The notes under the pieces were generated by a model that saw nothing but the letters and a program-made list of their open reading frames with translations, searched no databases and was not told the origin of the DNA. From NCBI GenBank assembly GCA_017592775.1, contig JAGFNJ010000003.1, positions 62,001 to 126,000 on the forward strand: a DNA stretch of 64,000 nucleotides. Direction: 5' to 3'. This document shows, piece after piece, positions 17,996 to 27,244 of this stretch. The stretch is from Candidatus Accumulibacter conexus (lineage in GTDB: Bacteria > Pseudomonadota > Gammaproteobacteria > Burkholderiales > Rhodocyclaceae). The position numbers were made by a program, and so were the translations under genes. The stretch's first letter is position 1. Every line of letters starts with the position of its first letter.

Positions 17996-18016
17996 TTGGC
18001 AAGCCCACCCTATAAT
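17984..18016 (+). promoter_or_regulatory. iscR promoter with IscR half-site
   Basis: A near-consensus sigma-70 promoter: -35 TTGACT (17988-17993), 17-base spacer, -10 TATAAT (18011-18016), about 30 bases before the iscR ribosome site. Bases 17984-17997 (ATAGTTGACTAATT) match the first 14 positions of the E. coli IscR type 1 consensus, but the second half-site does not match. Autoregulation by IscR is therefore plausible but supported by a weaker operator than at cysE. Confidence 0.75.
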
Positions 18017-18052
18017 CCAAGTGTCCTAACAACCACTCTTCAAGGAGGAGCC

Positions 18053-18544
18053 ATGCGACTGACAACAAAAGGACGTTTCGCGGTCACCGCGATGATCGAC
18101 CTCGCGCTGCGCTGCAGCGAAGGGCCGGTTTCTCTGGCTGGAATCAGCGACCGCCAGAAGATTTCCCTTTCCTATCTCGAGCAGCTTTTTGGCAAGCTGC
18201 GCCGCCACGGCCTGGTCGCGAGTGTGCGCGGCCCCGGCGGCGGCTACTGCCTGGCGCGTCCGGCCAGCCAGATGACGGTCACCGACATCATTCGTGCCGT
18301 CGATGAACCGCTCGACGCGACGCAGTGCGGTGGCCGCGAGAACTGCCACGACGATGAACGCTGCATGACCCATGAACTGTGGTCCACGCTCAACGACAAG
18401 ATGTACGAGTACCTCAGCTCGGTCAACCTCGCCGAACTCGTCGAACAGCAGATCCGCAAGAGCGGCCACGTCGCGATCCTGCAGGACGCGCGGCGCAGCC
18501 GGAGAAGGCCCCGCAACGTCAAGGCCGTGGCCGTTGGCGGCTGA
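18053..18544 (+). CDS. iscR: Fe-S cluster assembly regulator IscR
   Basis: 163 residues, an Rrf2-family winged-helix repressor. The three cluster cysteines are C92, C98 and C104, with the His ligand at 107 (CGGRENCHDDERC then MTH), at the same positions as E. coli IscR. As [2Fe-2S]-IscR it represses the isc operon when clusters are plentiful; apo-IscR controls a second class of sites. AAGGAGGAG lies just upstream of the ATG. It is the first gene of the isc operon, 14 bases before the first cysteine desulfurase. A basic C-terminal tail (RRSRRRPRN) is slightly longer than in E. coli. Confidence 0.96.
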   Translation: MRLTTKGRFAVTAMIDLALRCSEGPVSLAGISDRQKISLSYLEQLFGKLRRHGLVASVRGPGGGYCLARPASQMTVTDIIRAVDEPLDATQCGGRENCHDDERCMTHELWSTLNDKMYEYLSSVNLAELVEQQIRKSGHVAILQDARRSRRRPRNVKAVAVGG

Positions 18545-18558
18545 AGGCTCGCCGTATC

Positions 18559-19716
18559 ATGTTCGCGCCCGTCTATCTCGACCACAACGCCACCACCCCG
18601 GCCGACCCGGCGGTGCTCGAGGCGATGCTGCCCTACTTCTCGGAGCAGTTCGGCAATGCCTCGAGCCGGCACGAGTACGGACGGGCGGCGCGACGGGCGA
18701 TCGATGAGGCACGCGCGCAGGTGGCGGCGGCAGTCGGCGCCCATGCCACCGAAGTGGTGTTCACCAGTGGCGGATCGGAAGCGAACAACCTGCTGCTCAA
18801 GGGCAGCGCTGCCTGCCTCAGGCCGGGCCTGCTGGCGGTCGGTGCCGCCGAGCATCCGTGCGTCCTCAAGCCGGCCGAGCAGCTTGCACGGCGCGGCTGG
18901 ACACTCGAGAAACTGCCGGTAGACGGCGGCGGACGGATCGTTCGCGAGCAGTACGAGGCAGTGATGGCGCGCAAGCCGAAGATCGTTTCCCTGCTGCTCG
19001 CCAACAACGAGACCGGGGTCATTGAGGACATCGAGCCTCTGGCCGAACGCGCGCGGGCTGCCGGTGCCTGGTTTCACAGTGATGCGGTGCAGGCTTTCGG
19101 CAAACTGCCGGTCGATTTCCGGCGCCTCAACGGCGCCGGCGTGCACGCGCTGACGCTGTCGGCGCACAAGATGGGCGGGCCGAAGGGAGCAGCGGCGCTG
19201 ATCGTCGACAAGCGGCTCGAGATCGAGCCGCTGATTGCCGGCGGTGGCCATGAGCGCGGGCTGCGTTCAGGGACCGAGAACGTCGCGGCCATCGTCGGTT
19301 TCGGTGTCGCCTGCCAGTTGCTGGTCGAACGACGGGCGGCGCTTGCAGCCCTGCTCACCCGGCTGCGGACGCAGCTCGAACGGGGCTTGCTCGCGCTCGG
19401 CGCAACGCTCTTCGGGCAACAGGCGGAACGATTGCCGAACACCGTCTATTTCGCCTTCGCCGGCATCGATGGCGAGACACTGGTCGGCCATCTCGACCGT
19501 GCCGGCTACGCCGTCGCCAGCGGCGCGGCCTGCTCGAGCGCCAACCCGGAACCGTCGCATGTGCTGCGAGCGATGGGTATCGATGACGAGCTGGCGCGCG
19601 GCGCGGTACGCGTCAGCCTTGGCCGCGGAAACTCTGAGGAGCAGGTCGCAGGCTTTCTCGCCACGCTGAAAATGACCGTCGACCGGCTGCAACGATTGAC
19701 GGCGATGGCTGTCTGA
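18559..19716 (+). CDS. Cysteine desulfurase, NifS/IscS-like paralogue
   Basis: 385 residues, a PLP-dependent class V aminotransferase fold. The PLP lysine is K204 in SAHKMGGPKG, and the persulfide cysteine is C325 in SGAACSSANPEPSHVLRAMG, a group I-type mobile loop. It differs markedly from the IscS encoded next, so it is a divergent paralogue rather than a recent duplicate. It releases sulfur from cysteine as protein persulfide. Whether it also serves IscU or another acceptor (for example thiolation or a second scaffold) cannot be told from sequence. The start at 18559 has only a weak GAAGG ribosome site. Confidence 0.92.
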   Translation: MFAPVYLDHNATTPADPAVLEAMLPYFSEQFGNASSRHEYGRAARRAIDEARAQVAAAVGAHATEVVFTSGGSEANNLLLKGSAACLRPGLLAVGAAEHPCVLKPAEQLARRGWTLEKLPVDGGGRIVREQYEAVMARKPKIVSLLLANNETGVIEDIEPLAERARAAGAWFHSDAVQAFGKLPVDFRRLNGAGVHALTLSAHKMGGPKGAAALIVDKRLEIEPLIAGGGHERGLRSGTENVAAIVGFGVACQLLVERRAALAALLTRLRTQLERGLLALGATLFGQQAERLPNTVYFAFAGIDGETLVGHLDRAGYAVASGAACSSANPEPSHVLRAMGIDDELARGAVRVSLGRGNSEEQVAGFLATLKMTVDRLQRLTAMAV

Positions 19717-19801
19717 ACGGCCAGTGAGGCTGCCGCATTCTGCCCAGCCACAGCAACGGCTGCAGGCCCCAAGCTGATATCCACAACCCGGAGCAAGAGC
19801 A

Positions 19802-21013
19802 ATGTTGAAGCTGCCCATCTATCTCGACTACTCGGCCACCACACCGGTGGATCCGCGAGTGGCGGAAAAGATGATTCCCTATCTGGTCGAGAAGTTCGGC
19901 AACCCCGCCTCGCGCTCGCACTCGTTCGGCTGGGAAGCCGAAGCGGCGGTCGAGGAGGCGCGCGAGGAAGTGGCGAAACTGGTGCATGCCGATCCGAAGG
20001 AGATCGTCTGGACCTCCGGCGCCACCGAGTCGAACAACCTGGCGCTGAAGGGCGCGGCGCAGTTCTACTCCGGCAAGGGCAGGCACCTGGTCACCGTCAA
20101 GACCGAGCACAAGGCCGTCCTCGATACCTGTCGCGAGCTCGAACGACAGGGTTTCGCCGTCACCTACCTCGATGTGCAGGAGAACGGCCTGCTGGACCTC
20201 GAAGCCTTCAGCGCGGCCTTGCGCCCGGACACGATCCTCGCCTCGGTGATGTTCGTCAATAACGAAATCGGCGTCATCCAGCCGATCGCCGAGATTGGCG
20301 AGATCTGCCGCAGCCGCGGCATCCTGCTACATGTCGACGCGGCGCAGGCGACGGGCAAGGTGGCCATCGACCTGGAAGCGCTGAAGGTCGACCTGATGAG
20401 CTTTTGCGCCCACAAGACCTATGGTCCGAAGGGCATCGGCGCCCTCTACGTGCGGCGCAAGCCGCGCGTCCGCCTGACTGCGCAGATGCACGGTGGCGGG
20501 CATGAGCGTGGTTTTCGCTCCGGTACGCTGCCGACGCATCAGATCGTCGGCATGGGCGAGGCGTTTCGCCTCGCGCGCCTGGAAATGGGCACCGAGAACG
20601 AACGCATCCGCATGCTGCGCGACCGCCTGCTGCGCGGCCTCGCCGACATCGAGGAAGTCTACGTCAACGGTGACATGGAACATCGCGTGCCGCACAACCT
20701 CAACATCAGCTTCGCCTATGTCGAAGGCGAGTCGCTGCTGATGGCGATCAAGGATCTGGCGGTGTCCTCCGGATCGGCGTGCACCTCGGCGTCGCTCGAG
20801 CCGTCCTATGTTCTGCGCGCGCTCGGTCGCAACGATGAACTGGCGCACAGCTCGATCCGCTTCACCCTCGGCCGCTTCACGACCGAAGAGGAGGTGGACT
20901 ACGCGATCCGGCTGCTGCACGACAAGATCAGCCGCCTGCGCGAACTCTCGCCGCTCTGGGAGATGGTCCAGGACGGGGTCGACCTGAGTACGGTCCAGTG
21001 GGCCGCTCATTGA
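19802..21013 (+). CDS. iscS: Cysteine desulfurase IscS
   Basis: 403 residues, matching IscS length and sequence closely ([13 protein letters not shown] at the start). The PLP lysine is K205 in [10 protein letters not shown], and the catalytic cysteine is C327 in [21 protein letters not shown]. IscS transfers sulfur from cysteine to IscU, to tRNA thiolation enzymes and other acceptors. It lies between the paralogous desulfurase and iscU, 23 bases before the latter, so co-transcription is expected. This copy, not the preceding one, is the orthologue of E. coli IscS by its active-site loop and its C-terminal tail ending [18 protein letters not shown]. Confidence 0.97.
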   Translation: MLKLPIYLDYSATTPVDPRVAEKMIPYLVEKFGNPASRSHSFGWEAEAAVEEAREEVAKLVHADPKEIVWTSGATESNNLALKGAAQFYSGKGRHLVTVKTEHKAVLDTCRELERQGFAVTYLDVQENGLLDLEAFSAALRPDTILASVMFVNNEIGVIQPIAEIGEICRSRGILLHVDAAQATGKVAIDLEALKVDLMSFCAHKTYGPKGIGALYVRRKPRVRLTAQMHGGGHERGFRSGTLPTHQIVGMGEAFRLARLEMGTENERIRMLRDRLLRGLADIEEVYVNGDMEHRVPHNLNISFAYVEGESLLMAIKDLAVSSGSACTSASLEPSYVLRALGRNDELAHSSIRFTLGRFTTEEEVDYAIRLLHDKISRLRELSPLWEMVQDGVDLSTVQWAAH

Positions 21014-21036
21014 TGGAATACTGAAGGAGCAACAAG

Positions 21037-21426
21037 ATGGCATACAGTGTCAAGGTTCTGGATCACTACGAGAATCCGCGCAACGTCGGGTCCTTCGCCA
21101 AGGACGAGGAAGGCGTGGCAACGGGAATGGTCGGCGCTCCCGCCTGTGGCGACGTGATGAAGCTGCAGATCAAGGTCGGCAAGGGCGGCATCATCGAGGA
21201 CGCCAAGTTCAAGACCTATGGCTGCGGCTCGGCGATCGCATCGTCGTCGCTGGTCACCGAATGGGTCAAGGGCAGGACGATCGACCAGGCAATGGACATC
21301 CGCAACACGCAGATCGCCGAAGAACTCGCGCTGCCGCCGGTGAAGATTCACTGCTCGATTCTTGCCGAGGATGCGATCAAGGCGGCGGTGGCCGATTACC
21401 GGAAGAAGCACGGCGAGCAGGCCTGA
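21037..21426 (+). CDS. iscU: Fe-S cluster scaffold IscU
   Basis: 129 residues. The cluster ligands C37, D39, C63, H105 and C106 are all present, and the HscA recognition motif LPPVK is at 99-103. IscU assembles [2Fe-2S] and then [4Fe-4S] clusters from IscS sulfur and iron. HscA/HscB then drive their transfer to targets. GAAGGAGC precedes the ATG. Position and spacing fit the isc operon. No unusual residue was seen. Confidence 0.98.
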   Translation: MAYSVKVLDHYENPRNVGSFAKDEEGVATGMVGAPACGDVMKLQIKVGKGGIIEDAKFKTYGCGSAIASSSLVTEWVKGRTIDQAMDIRNTQIAEELALPPVKIHCSILAEDAIKAAVADYRKKHGEQA

Positions 21427-21461
21427 CAGGCCTGGGACAGGTACGAAAGGAGATGGCTTTC

Positions 21462-21785
21462 ATGGCAGTGACGCTTTCTGAGCGGGCGGCGACGCACGTC
21501 GCGAGCTACATGGTGAAGCGCGGCAAGGGAATCGGGCTGCGCCTCGGCGTACGCACCAGCGGTTGCTCGGGGATGGCCTACAAACTCGAGTTCGCCGATG
21601 TCGCCCAGCCCGACGACATCGAGTTCGAATCGCATGGCGTCAAGGTCCTGATCGACCCGAAGAGCCTGCCCTACCTCGACGGCACCGAGCTGGACTACGC
21701 GCGTGAGGGGCTCAACGAAGGCTTCCGCTTCAACAATCCGAACGTCAAGGATGCCTGCGGCTGCGGCGAGAGCTTCAACGTATGA
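21462..21785 (+). CDS. iscA: A-type Fe-S carrier IscA
   Basis: 107 residues with the three conserved cysteines C35 (SGCSGMAY), C99 and C101 (ACGCGESF). IscA carries iron or clusters from IscU to target proteins. Two in-frame ATGs lie nine bases apart. The one at 21462 is chosen because AAAGGAG then stands at normal distance; the ATG at 21453 would abut the ribosome site. It follows iscU by 35 bases in the same transcript. Confidence 0.97.
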   Translation: MAVTLSERAATHVASYMVKRGKGIGLRLGVRTSGCSGMAYKLEFADVAQPDDIEFESHGVKVLIDPKSLPYLDGTELDYAREGLNEGFRFNNPNVKDACGCGESFNV

Positions 21786-21874
21786 GACGGGCGTTGTCGT
21801 CCGCCACGCGCGTCCGGGAGACGCTCGGCGGGCGCCGCCAGGACTGACCCGCGGCACGCCTGACGCGCACACCG

Positions 21875-22402
21875 ATGGACTTCGCCGGCGACCATTTTTC
21901 GCTCTTCGACCTGCCGGCTGCTTTCCGGATCGATTCGGCGCTGCTCGACCGGCGCTACATCGAGCTGCAATCGCAGGTTCATCCCGATCGCTTTGCCAGT
22001 TCCGGCGAGTCAGCGAGGCGGCTGTCCGAGCAATGGGCGACGCGGGTCAACGAAGCCTACCAGACTCTGCGCAAGCCGCTGCCACGGGCGAGGTACCTGC
22101 TTCATCTGGCGCAGCACGACATCGGCAGCGAGAACAATACCGCGATGCCGACCGATTTTCTCGTCGAGCAGATGGAATGGCGCGAAGCCGTGGCCGAAGC
22201 ACGTGCCGCCGGTGACCACCACGAACTCGAACATCTGCATCATCGCCTGCAGCGCGAACTGGCGGCACGCCAGGAGGAGATCGCCGCGCTGCTCGACGAC
22301 CAGCACGATCTCGAACAGGCCGCCGATCGCGTGCGGCGCCTGATGTTCCAGGAAAAACTGCTGTCGGAGATCGACGACGCGATCGCCGCCGGCGAAGAAT
22401 GA
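21875..22402 (+). CDS. hscB: Co-chaperone HscB
   Basis: 175 residues. An N-terminal J domain carries the HPD motif at 36-38 (HPDRF), and the C-terminal half is the three-helix domain that binds IscU. HscB brings IscU to HscA and stimulates its ATPase. The 89-base gap from iscA is longer than other gaps in the operon and shows no clear promoter or terminator. The usual iscA-hscB-hscA order is kept. Confidence 0.96.
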   Translation: MDFAGDHFSLFDLPAAFRIDSALLDRRYIELQSQVHPDRFASSGESARRLSEQWATRVNEAYQTLRKPLPRARYLLHLAQHDIGSENNTAMPTDFLVEQMEWREAVAEARAAGDHHELEHLHHRLQRELAARQEEIAALLDDQHDLEQAADRVRRLMFQEKLLSEIDDAIAAGEE

Positions 22403-22460
22403 CCGCAGCCTCGTCGGCAGCCGCCGGCAACCGCAACCAGCCTCAGGACCTTCCTTCTTC

Positions 22461-24362
22461 ATGGCACTGCTACAGATAGCGGAACCCGGCGAGTCGACTC
22501 CGCCGCACCAGCACCGGCTGGCGGTCGGTATCGACCTCGGCACCACCAACTCACTGGTCGCGACCGTCCGCAGCGGCCTGGCGGTCGTCCTCAGCGATGA
22601 CCTGGGTCGGCCACTGCTGCCCTCGGTGGTCCGTTACCTCGCCGACGGACACGCCGAGGTGGGTTACGAGGCGCAGGCGAGGCAGGCCGATGATCCGCGC
22701 AACACGATCGTCTCCGTCAAGCGTTTCATGGGCCGCGGGCTGCGCGACATCGCCAATCATGAAGGCCTACCCTACGTCTTCGACGACCGCCCCGGCATGC
22801 TGCGCCTGCACACGATGGCCGGAACCAAGAGCCCGGTCGAGGTCTCTGCCGACATCCTGCGCGTCCTGCGGCAGCGTGCCGAGGCGGCACTCGCCGGACC
22901 TCTGGTCGCGGCAGTGATCACGGTGCCTGCCTACTTCGACGATGCGCAGCGGCAGGCAACAAAGGACGCAGCCCGACTGGCCGGGCTGCCACTGATCAGG
23001 TTGCTCAACGAGCCGACCGCGGCGGCGGTCGCCTACGGACTCGACAACGCTGCCGAAGGCATCTACGCGGTCTATGACCTGGGTGGCGGCACCTTCGACA
23101 TCTCGATCCTCAGGCTGACGCGCGGCGTCTTCGAGGTTCTCGCCACTGGCGGCGACTCGGCGCTCGGCGGCGATGACTTCGACCACCGCATCTTCTGCTG
23201 GATTCTCGAAACCGCCGGACTCCGGCCGCTCTCGGTCGAGGACGCGCGCATGCTGCTGACGCGGGCGCGCGAGGCCAAGGAATACCTGAGCTTCCATGGC
23301 ATGGCGCCGATCAACGCCCGCCTGAACAGCGGCGAGGTCGTCGATCTGACGCTGAGCACCGAAACCTTTGCCGAGATCACGCGCACGCTGCTCGCCAAGA
23401 CGATGCAGCCGGTCAAGAAGGCGCTGCGCGACGCCGGCCTGTCGATCGGCGATGTCAAGGGCGTCGTGATGGTCGGCGGTGCGACGCGCATGCCGCAGGT
23501 GCAACGGGCGGTCGGCGACTTCTTCCGCCAGGAGCCGTTGAACAACCTCGACCCGGACAAGGTGGTGGCGATCGGTGCCGCCATGCAGGCCAACCTGCTG
23601 GCCGGCAACGGCCGCGCGGGCGACGACTGGCTGCTGCTCGACGTCATCCCGCTGTCGCTCGGGATCGAGACGATGGGCGGGCTGGTCGAGAAGATCATTC
23701 CCCGCAACTCGACCATCCCGACCGCCAGGGCACAGGAGTTCACGACCTTTCGCGACGGCCAGACGGCACTCGCGGTGCACGTCGTCCAGGGCGAGCGCGA
23801 ACTGGTCAGCGACTGCCGTTCGCTGGCGCGCTTCGAGCTGCACGGAATCCCGCCGCTGGTTGCCGGCGCCGCGCGCATTCGCGTCAGCTTCCAGGTCGAC
23901 GCCGATGGCCTGCTGGCGGTCAGCGCGCGCGAGCAGACCTCGGGCGCCGCAGCGAGCATCGTCGTCAAGCCCTCTTACGGCCTGTCCGACGACGAGATCG
24001 CCCTGATGCTCAAGGACTCGCTGCTGCACGTGCGCGCGGACGCCGCCTTGCGCGCGCTGAAGGAATCGCAGGTGGATGCGCAGCGGCTGCTCGAAGCCGT
24101 GCGGACGGCGCTGGCGAGCGACGGCGAACTGCTGTCGGACGACGAGCGCGCGCGCGTCGAGGCGGGCATGCTCCGGCTCAAGGGCGCCGCTGGCAGCGAC
24201 AACCGGCGGCAGATCATGCTGGCAATGGACGACCTCGAGGCCGACACCAAGGAGTTCGCCGCGCGCCGGATGGACAAGTCGATCCGGCAGGCCTTTGCCG
24301 GGCGCAACATCAGTGACATCGAGGCCGCCGCCCTGCCGGCCCGCAGCGAGGAAGTGCAATGA
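22461..24362 (+). CDS. hscA: Hsp70-class chaperone HscA
   Basis: 633 residues. The ATPase domain has the Hsp70 signatures [24 protein letters not shown] and [12 protein letters not shown]. The substrate-binding domain follows from about residue 390, with a helical lid at the end. HscA binds the LPPVK loop of IscU and uses ATP to drive cluster release. Its final bases overlap the fdx start as ATGA. AGGACC upstream of the ATG is a modest ribosome site. Length and composition match specialised HscA rather than DnaK. Confidence 0.97.
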   Translation: MALLQIAEPGESTPPHQHRLAVGIDLGTTNSLVATVRSGLAVVLSDDLGRPLLPSVVRYLADGHAEVGYEAQARQADDPRNTIVSVKRFMGRGLRDIANHEGLPYVFDDRPGMLRLHTMAGTKSPVEVSADILRVLRQRAEAALAGPLVAAVITVPAYFDDAQRQATKDAARLAGLPLIRLLNEPTAAAVAYGLDNAAEGIYAVYDLGGGTFDISILRLTRGVFEVLATGGDSALGGDDFDHRIFCWILETAGLRPLSVEDARMLLTRAREAKEYLSFHGMAPINARLNSGEVVDLTLSTETFAEITRTLLAKTMQPVKKALRDAGLSIGDVKGVVMVGGATRMPQVQRAVGDFFRQEPLNNLDPDKVVAIGAAMQANLLAGNGRAGDDWLLLDVIPLSLGIETMGGLVEKIIPRNSTIPTARAQEFTTFRDGQTALAVHVVQGERELVSDCRSLARFELHGIPPLVAGAARIRVSFQVDADGLLAVSAREQTSGAAASIVVKPSYGLSDDEIALMLKDSLLHVRADAALRALKESQVDAQRLLEAVRTALASDGELLSDDERARVEAGMLRLKGAAGSDNRRQIMLAMDDLEADTKEFAARRMDKSIRQAFAGRNISDIEAAALPARSEEVQ

Positions 24363-24700
24363 CCCAGATCATCGTGCTGCCACATGTCGAACTCTGTCCC
24401 GACGGCGCGCTGTTCGATGCCCGAGCCGGCGAGTCGATCTGCCAGAACCTGCTCGAGAACGGCATCGCCATCGAACACGCCTGCGAGATGTCGTGCGCCT
24501 GCACGACCTGCCACGTCATCGTTCGCGAAGGTTTCGCCTCCCTCGAACCGTCCGACGAGGTGGAGGACGACCTCCTCGACAAGGCCTGGGGACTCGAGCC
24601 CAACTCGCGCCTCTCGTGCCAGGCGATCGTCGACCAGACACCGCTGGTCATCGAGATCCCGCGTTACTCGATCAACATGATCAAGGAGGGCAAGCGATGA
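24359..24700 (+). CDS. fdx: [2Fe-2S] ferredoxin, ISC type
   Basis: 113 residues. The cluster ligands C42, C48, C51 and C87 are at the same positions as in E. coli Fdx (segment [10 protein letters not shown], then LSCQAI). ISC ferredoxin supplies electrons for persulfide reduction and cluster coupling on IscU. The start overlaps the hscA stop (ATGA) and the stop overlaps the iscX start in the same way, so the three are translationally coupled. Confidence 0.97.
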   Translation: MTQIIVLPHVELCPDGALFDARAGESICQNLLENGIAIEHACEMSCACTTCHVIVREGFASLEPSDEVEDDLLDKAWGLEPNSRLSCQAIVDQTPLVIEIPRYSINMIKEGKR

Positions 24701-24891
24701 AATGGACCGACATCCATGAAGTGGCCGTCGAACTGGCCGAAGCACATCCCGAAGTCGACCCGTTGCGGATCAACTTCGTCGACCTGATGAACTGGGTGCT
24801 CGCCCTGCCCGGCTTCGAGGACGACTCGCGCCACTGCGGCGAGAAAATCCTCGAGGCGATCCAGCAGGCCTGGATCGACGAACTGGCATGA
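24697..24891 (+). CDS. iscX: IscX, small modulator of the ISC machinery
   Basis: 64 residues, acidic, with the typical [15 protein letters not shown] start and the LPGFEDD segment near the middle. IscX binds IscS and iron and tunes the rate of cluster assembly. AAGGAGGG precedes the ATG, and overlaps with fdx and the next gene are both ATGA. Length and composition are standard for the family. Confidence 0.95.
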   Translation: MKWTDIHEVAVELAEAHPEVDPLRINFVDLMNWVLALPGFEDDSRHCGEKILEAIQQAWIDELA

Positions 24892-25277
24892 AGCCCGACG
24901 ATTTCGGCGGCAGCCAGCGCAACGTTCTCGGCGGCATCCTCGGCTCCTGCAGCGAGCAGCCGCCGACCGGTTTCTTCCGCGACGGCTGCTGCAATACCAG
25001 TGACGAGGATCTCGGCAGTCACACCATCTGCGTCGTGCTGACCGCCGACTTCCTCGAGTTCTCGAAACTGCGCGGCAACGACCTGTCGACACCGCGGCCC
25101 GAGTTCGCCTTCCCCGGCCTCAAGCCCGGCGACCGCTGGTGCCTCTGTGCCGCCCGCTGGCGTGAAGCGCTGCAGGCTGGCAAGGCACCGCGGGTCGTCC
25201 TCAACGCGACCAACGAGGCCTGCCTGCTGATCGTCGGCCTCGACGACCTGAAGCGGCACGCGATCGACCTCAACTGA
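24888..25277 (+). CDS. DUF2237 family protein
   Basis: 129 residues. The NVLGGILGSCSEQPPTGFFRDGCC start, with paired Cys, and the central LKPGDRWCLCAARW segment are hallmarks I recognise from DUF2237. Its function is not established. It is coupled to iscX by an ATGA overlap and is therefore the last gene of the isc transcript, which hints at a role connected with thiols, metals or Fe-S proteins; that is inference. The conserved cysteines could bind metal. A MITE starts on the base after the stop codon. Confidence 0.85.
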   Translation: MKPDDFGGSQRNVLGGILGSCSEQPPTGFFRDGCCNTSDEDLGSHTICVVLTADFLEFSKLRGNDLSTPRPEFAFPGLKPGDRWCLCAARWREALQAGKAPRVVLNATNEACLLIVGLDDLKRHAIDLN

Positions 25278-25490
25278 GAGGTTGTGAAGAAATCGTCGCG
25301 AGCAGGCCGAGATGCAAGGCGCGATGGAGCGAACGACGAGACATATCAAGTGGATAGGGAGGGCGAAGGCGGGGTTTAGCGCAGCATGCTGCGCGCCGCC
25401 GTAGCCGGCCGGCTGTGCAAAGCCGGCCGTGGGCGGGAGCGACTGAGCAACGCAGCAGATCGGTCGCGCAGTAGATTTGTTCACAACCTC
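25278..25490. mobile_element. 213-bp MITE-like element, copy 2
   Basis: This is the better-preserved copy of the element at 1789-2001. The ends form perfect 11-bp inverted repeats (GAGGTTGTGAA / TTCACAACCTC), extending to about 17 bp with one mismatch. It is flanked by TGA on both sides (25275-25277, the stop codon of the DUF2237 gene, and 25491-25493), which looks like a 3-bp target duplication. A TNA target and GAG ends match what I recall of the IS1031 group of IS5 elements. No coding capacity. Small open frames across it share repeated peptide sequence between copies but are by-products of the repeat. Confidence 0.8.
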
Positions 25491-25559
25491 TGAGCACTCT
25501 GCGCGGACACCGCCGGCCATGGTCGCCGGCGATTTGACGACCGACCGCGCGACGACGGC

Positions 25560-26666
25560 TCAGCTGATCATCAGCGACGTCTGCGCGCTGGCAGCGGCGT
25601 AATAGAGGCGAATGCCGACCCGGTAGAGGCGCCCGGCCTGCAGGACCCGGTCGATGCGCGCATTGGCGTCGGTACCGCTGTCGTCGTCGGCGGCGATCTG
25701 CACGTTGCCGGCCGGCGTCACCTCGAACAGCACCATCACCGTGTCCGAGCTGCCGCTGGTCTGCAACCGGTAGCTGCGCGTCGCCGGCGGCCGAAAATCG
25801 AAGACGCGTGTTTCGCCGCTGCCCAGCGTCAGGTTCTGCGCCACCCCGGCCGTCAGGGTCGGCGCCGCCGGCTGCGCAGCCGAGCCGGGATAGGTCTGCC
25901 GGATCCAGTCCCTGTCGGCGGCGGACAGCCCTCCCTTCGGCTGCAGGCCGGCGCGATAGGCGGCCGGCTCGATGATCAGGCCGGCGCCGAAGGCATACTC
26001 CATCACCGAGTCGGGATCCCAGGAGCTTCCCTTGACCTCCGCGGGGCTGATCTTGCGCAGGATGTTGAAGTCGATGTACCTGTCGTCCCACTTGTTCGGC
26101 GGACCCCGGAAGTAGCGCTGCACCGCATCGGTATCCCAGGTGATGCCGGCGAACGGATTCTGGTGCTCATGTTCGAGGCCGAGCGCGTGGCCGATCTCGT
26201 GCATCGCCGTGTCGCGGCCGTAGGGCGTATCGAGCGGCCAGCCGAAGTTCATCGTCCGCTGCCGCGGATCGCGAATCGTCAGATTGTCGCGCCCGACGTA
26301 GGACCAGGACCCGCCGGCCTGATCGAAGCCGATCCGCAGGCTGGCGTCTGCCGGTTGCGCGACCTCGCGGAAGCTGATGCCGATCCCCAGCCCGAACCAG
26401 GCGGCGAAAGCCTGGCGGACGGCTTCGATGTCACTCGCCTTGCCCTTCCAGCCATCGACCACATCGTCGCCAGCCTGAAAGCAGTGATAGCTCAGCTGTG
26501 TGCCGTTGACCCACTTCTTGCCGCCGGCGACGATCGCCCGCACCCGTTCTGGCGCCACCGCCGGATCGAACTGGCGCGGTTCGACGATCGGCTGGCAGCA
26601 ATAACGCAGACCGCCTGCGTCGTCGCCAACCGCTGCCACTTCTTGGTTTCGGGGATCGTCCGCCAT
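25560..26666 (-). CDS. Astacin-like (M12A) zinc metalloprotease with C-terminal beta domain
   Basis: 368 residues. The zinc site HEIGHALGLEHE (156-167) has all three His ligands and the catalytic Glu, and a Met-turn SVMEY lies at 220-224 with the Tyr typical of astacins. Residues ~285-368 form a separate beta-rich region resembling the pre-peptidase C-terminal domain, with an Asp-rich DDDSGTD loop. The start at 26666 has AAAGGAG upstream. No signal peptide is visible, which is odd for this class; type I or other secretion, or an intracellular role, is possible. Probably a secreted protease acting on proteins outside the cell. It stands alone. Confidence 0.85.
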   Translation of the reverse strand: MADDPRNQEVAAVGDDAGGLRYCCQPIVEPRQFDPAVAPERVRAIVAGGKKWVNGTQLSYHCFQAGDDVVDGWKGKASDIEAVRQAFAAWFGLGIGISFREVAQPADASLRIGFDQAGGSWSYVGRDNLTIRDPRQRTMNFGWPLDTPYGRDTAMHEIGHALGLEHEHQNPFAGITWDTDAVQRYFRGPPNKWDDRYIDFNILRKISPAEVKGSSWDPDSVMEYAFGAGLIIEPAAYRAGLQPKGGLSAADRDWIRQTYPGSAAQPAAPTLTAGVAQNLTLGSGETRVFDFRPPATRSYRLQTSGSSDTVMVLFEVTPAGNVQIAADDDSGTDANARIDRVLQAGRLYRVGIRLYYAAASAQTSLMIS

Positions 26667-26885
26667 CTGGTTCTCCTTTGCAGCGCAAGTGATGATCACG
26701 GGACCGGGGGGCTGCCGCCGGCAGCAGGCGAGCGCAGGGCTCGACTCCCGAGCGGCTGTCAGCATGCCGCCTGCCGCGCCCGTGGTCAACCGGTGTCCTC
26801 GACCCGGCGCGCCAATCCCCCGGGGCAGCAGCGACGCAGACTACCGCCGGCACCAGACGGGCTGACGAAAAGCACCCGCTGCGCA

Positions 26886-26914
26886 TTGACCCTGCTCGGG
26901 CCAGCTTGTAGAAT
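26886..26914 (+). promoter_or_regulatory. Promoter of the tRNA-Pro/Arg/His cluster
   Basis: -35 TTGACC (26886-26891), a 17-base spacer, and -10 TAGAAT (26909-26914). The expected start of transcription is a few bases before tRNA-Pro at 26926, as usual for tRNA operons. Confidence 0.7.
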
Positions 26915-26925
26915 GCCTCCTTTCT

Positions 26926-27002
26926 CGGGGCGTAGCGCAGCCTGGTAGCGCATCTGCTTTGGGAGCAGAGGGTCGTGAGTTCGAATCCCACCGCCCCGAC
27001 CA
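26926..27002 (+). tRNA. tRNA-Pro (anticodon TGG)
   Basis: 77 bases including encoded CCA. The acceptor stem CGGGGCG pairs with CGCCCCG, the anticodon TGG is at 26960-26962 in the loop CTTTGGGAG, and the T arm GTTCGAATC is standard. First of three tRNA genes in tandem. Confidence 0.95.
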
Positions 27003-27083
27003 GTTGAACAGGCAGTAGTAGCCAGAAGCAGCAGGATGCGATACCCGGGGGAAATGCAGGCAACCAGAAGGTCTCGCACTCTC

Positions 27084-27160
27084 GCGCCCGTAGCTCAACC
27101 GGATAGAGCACCGGCCTTCTAAGCCGGGGGTCGTGAGTTCGAGTCTCGCCGGGCGCGCCA
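27084..27160 (+). tRNA. tRNA-Arg (anticodon TCT)
   Basis: 77 bases including encoded CCA. The acceptor GCGCCCG pairs with CGGGCGC, and the anticodon TCT is at 27118-27120. It reads AGA/AGG codons, which are rare in this GC-rich genome. It lies 81 bases after tRNA-Pro. Confidence 0.95.
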
Positions 27161-27167
27161 GAATGAC

Positions 27168-27244
27168 GGCGGTGTTAGCTCAGTTGGTAGAGCACTGGAT
27201 TGTGATTCCAGTGGTCACGGGTTCGAATCCCGTACATCGCCCCA
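27168..27244 (+). tRNA. tRNA-His (anticodon GTG)
   Basis: 77 bases including encoded CCA and the extra G at position -1 (27168), which pairs with C73 as required for tRNA-His. The acceptor GCGGTGT pairs with ACATCGC, and the anticodon GTG is at 27202-27204. It follows tRNA-Arg by seven bases. Confidence 0.95.

Noticed and set aside
17998..18010. Second IscR half-site at the iscR promoter
   Set aside because: The sequence after the first half-site does not match the other half of the consensus, so only a half-site is claimed.
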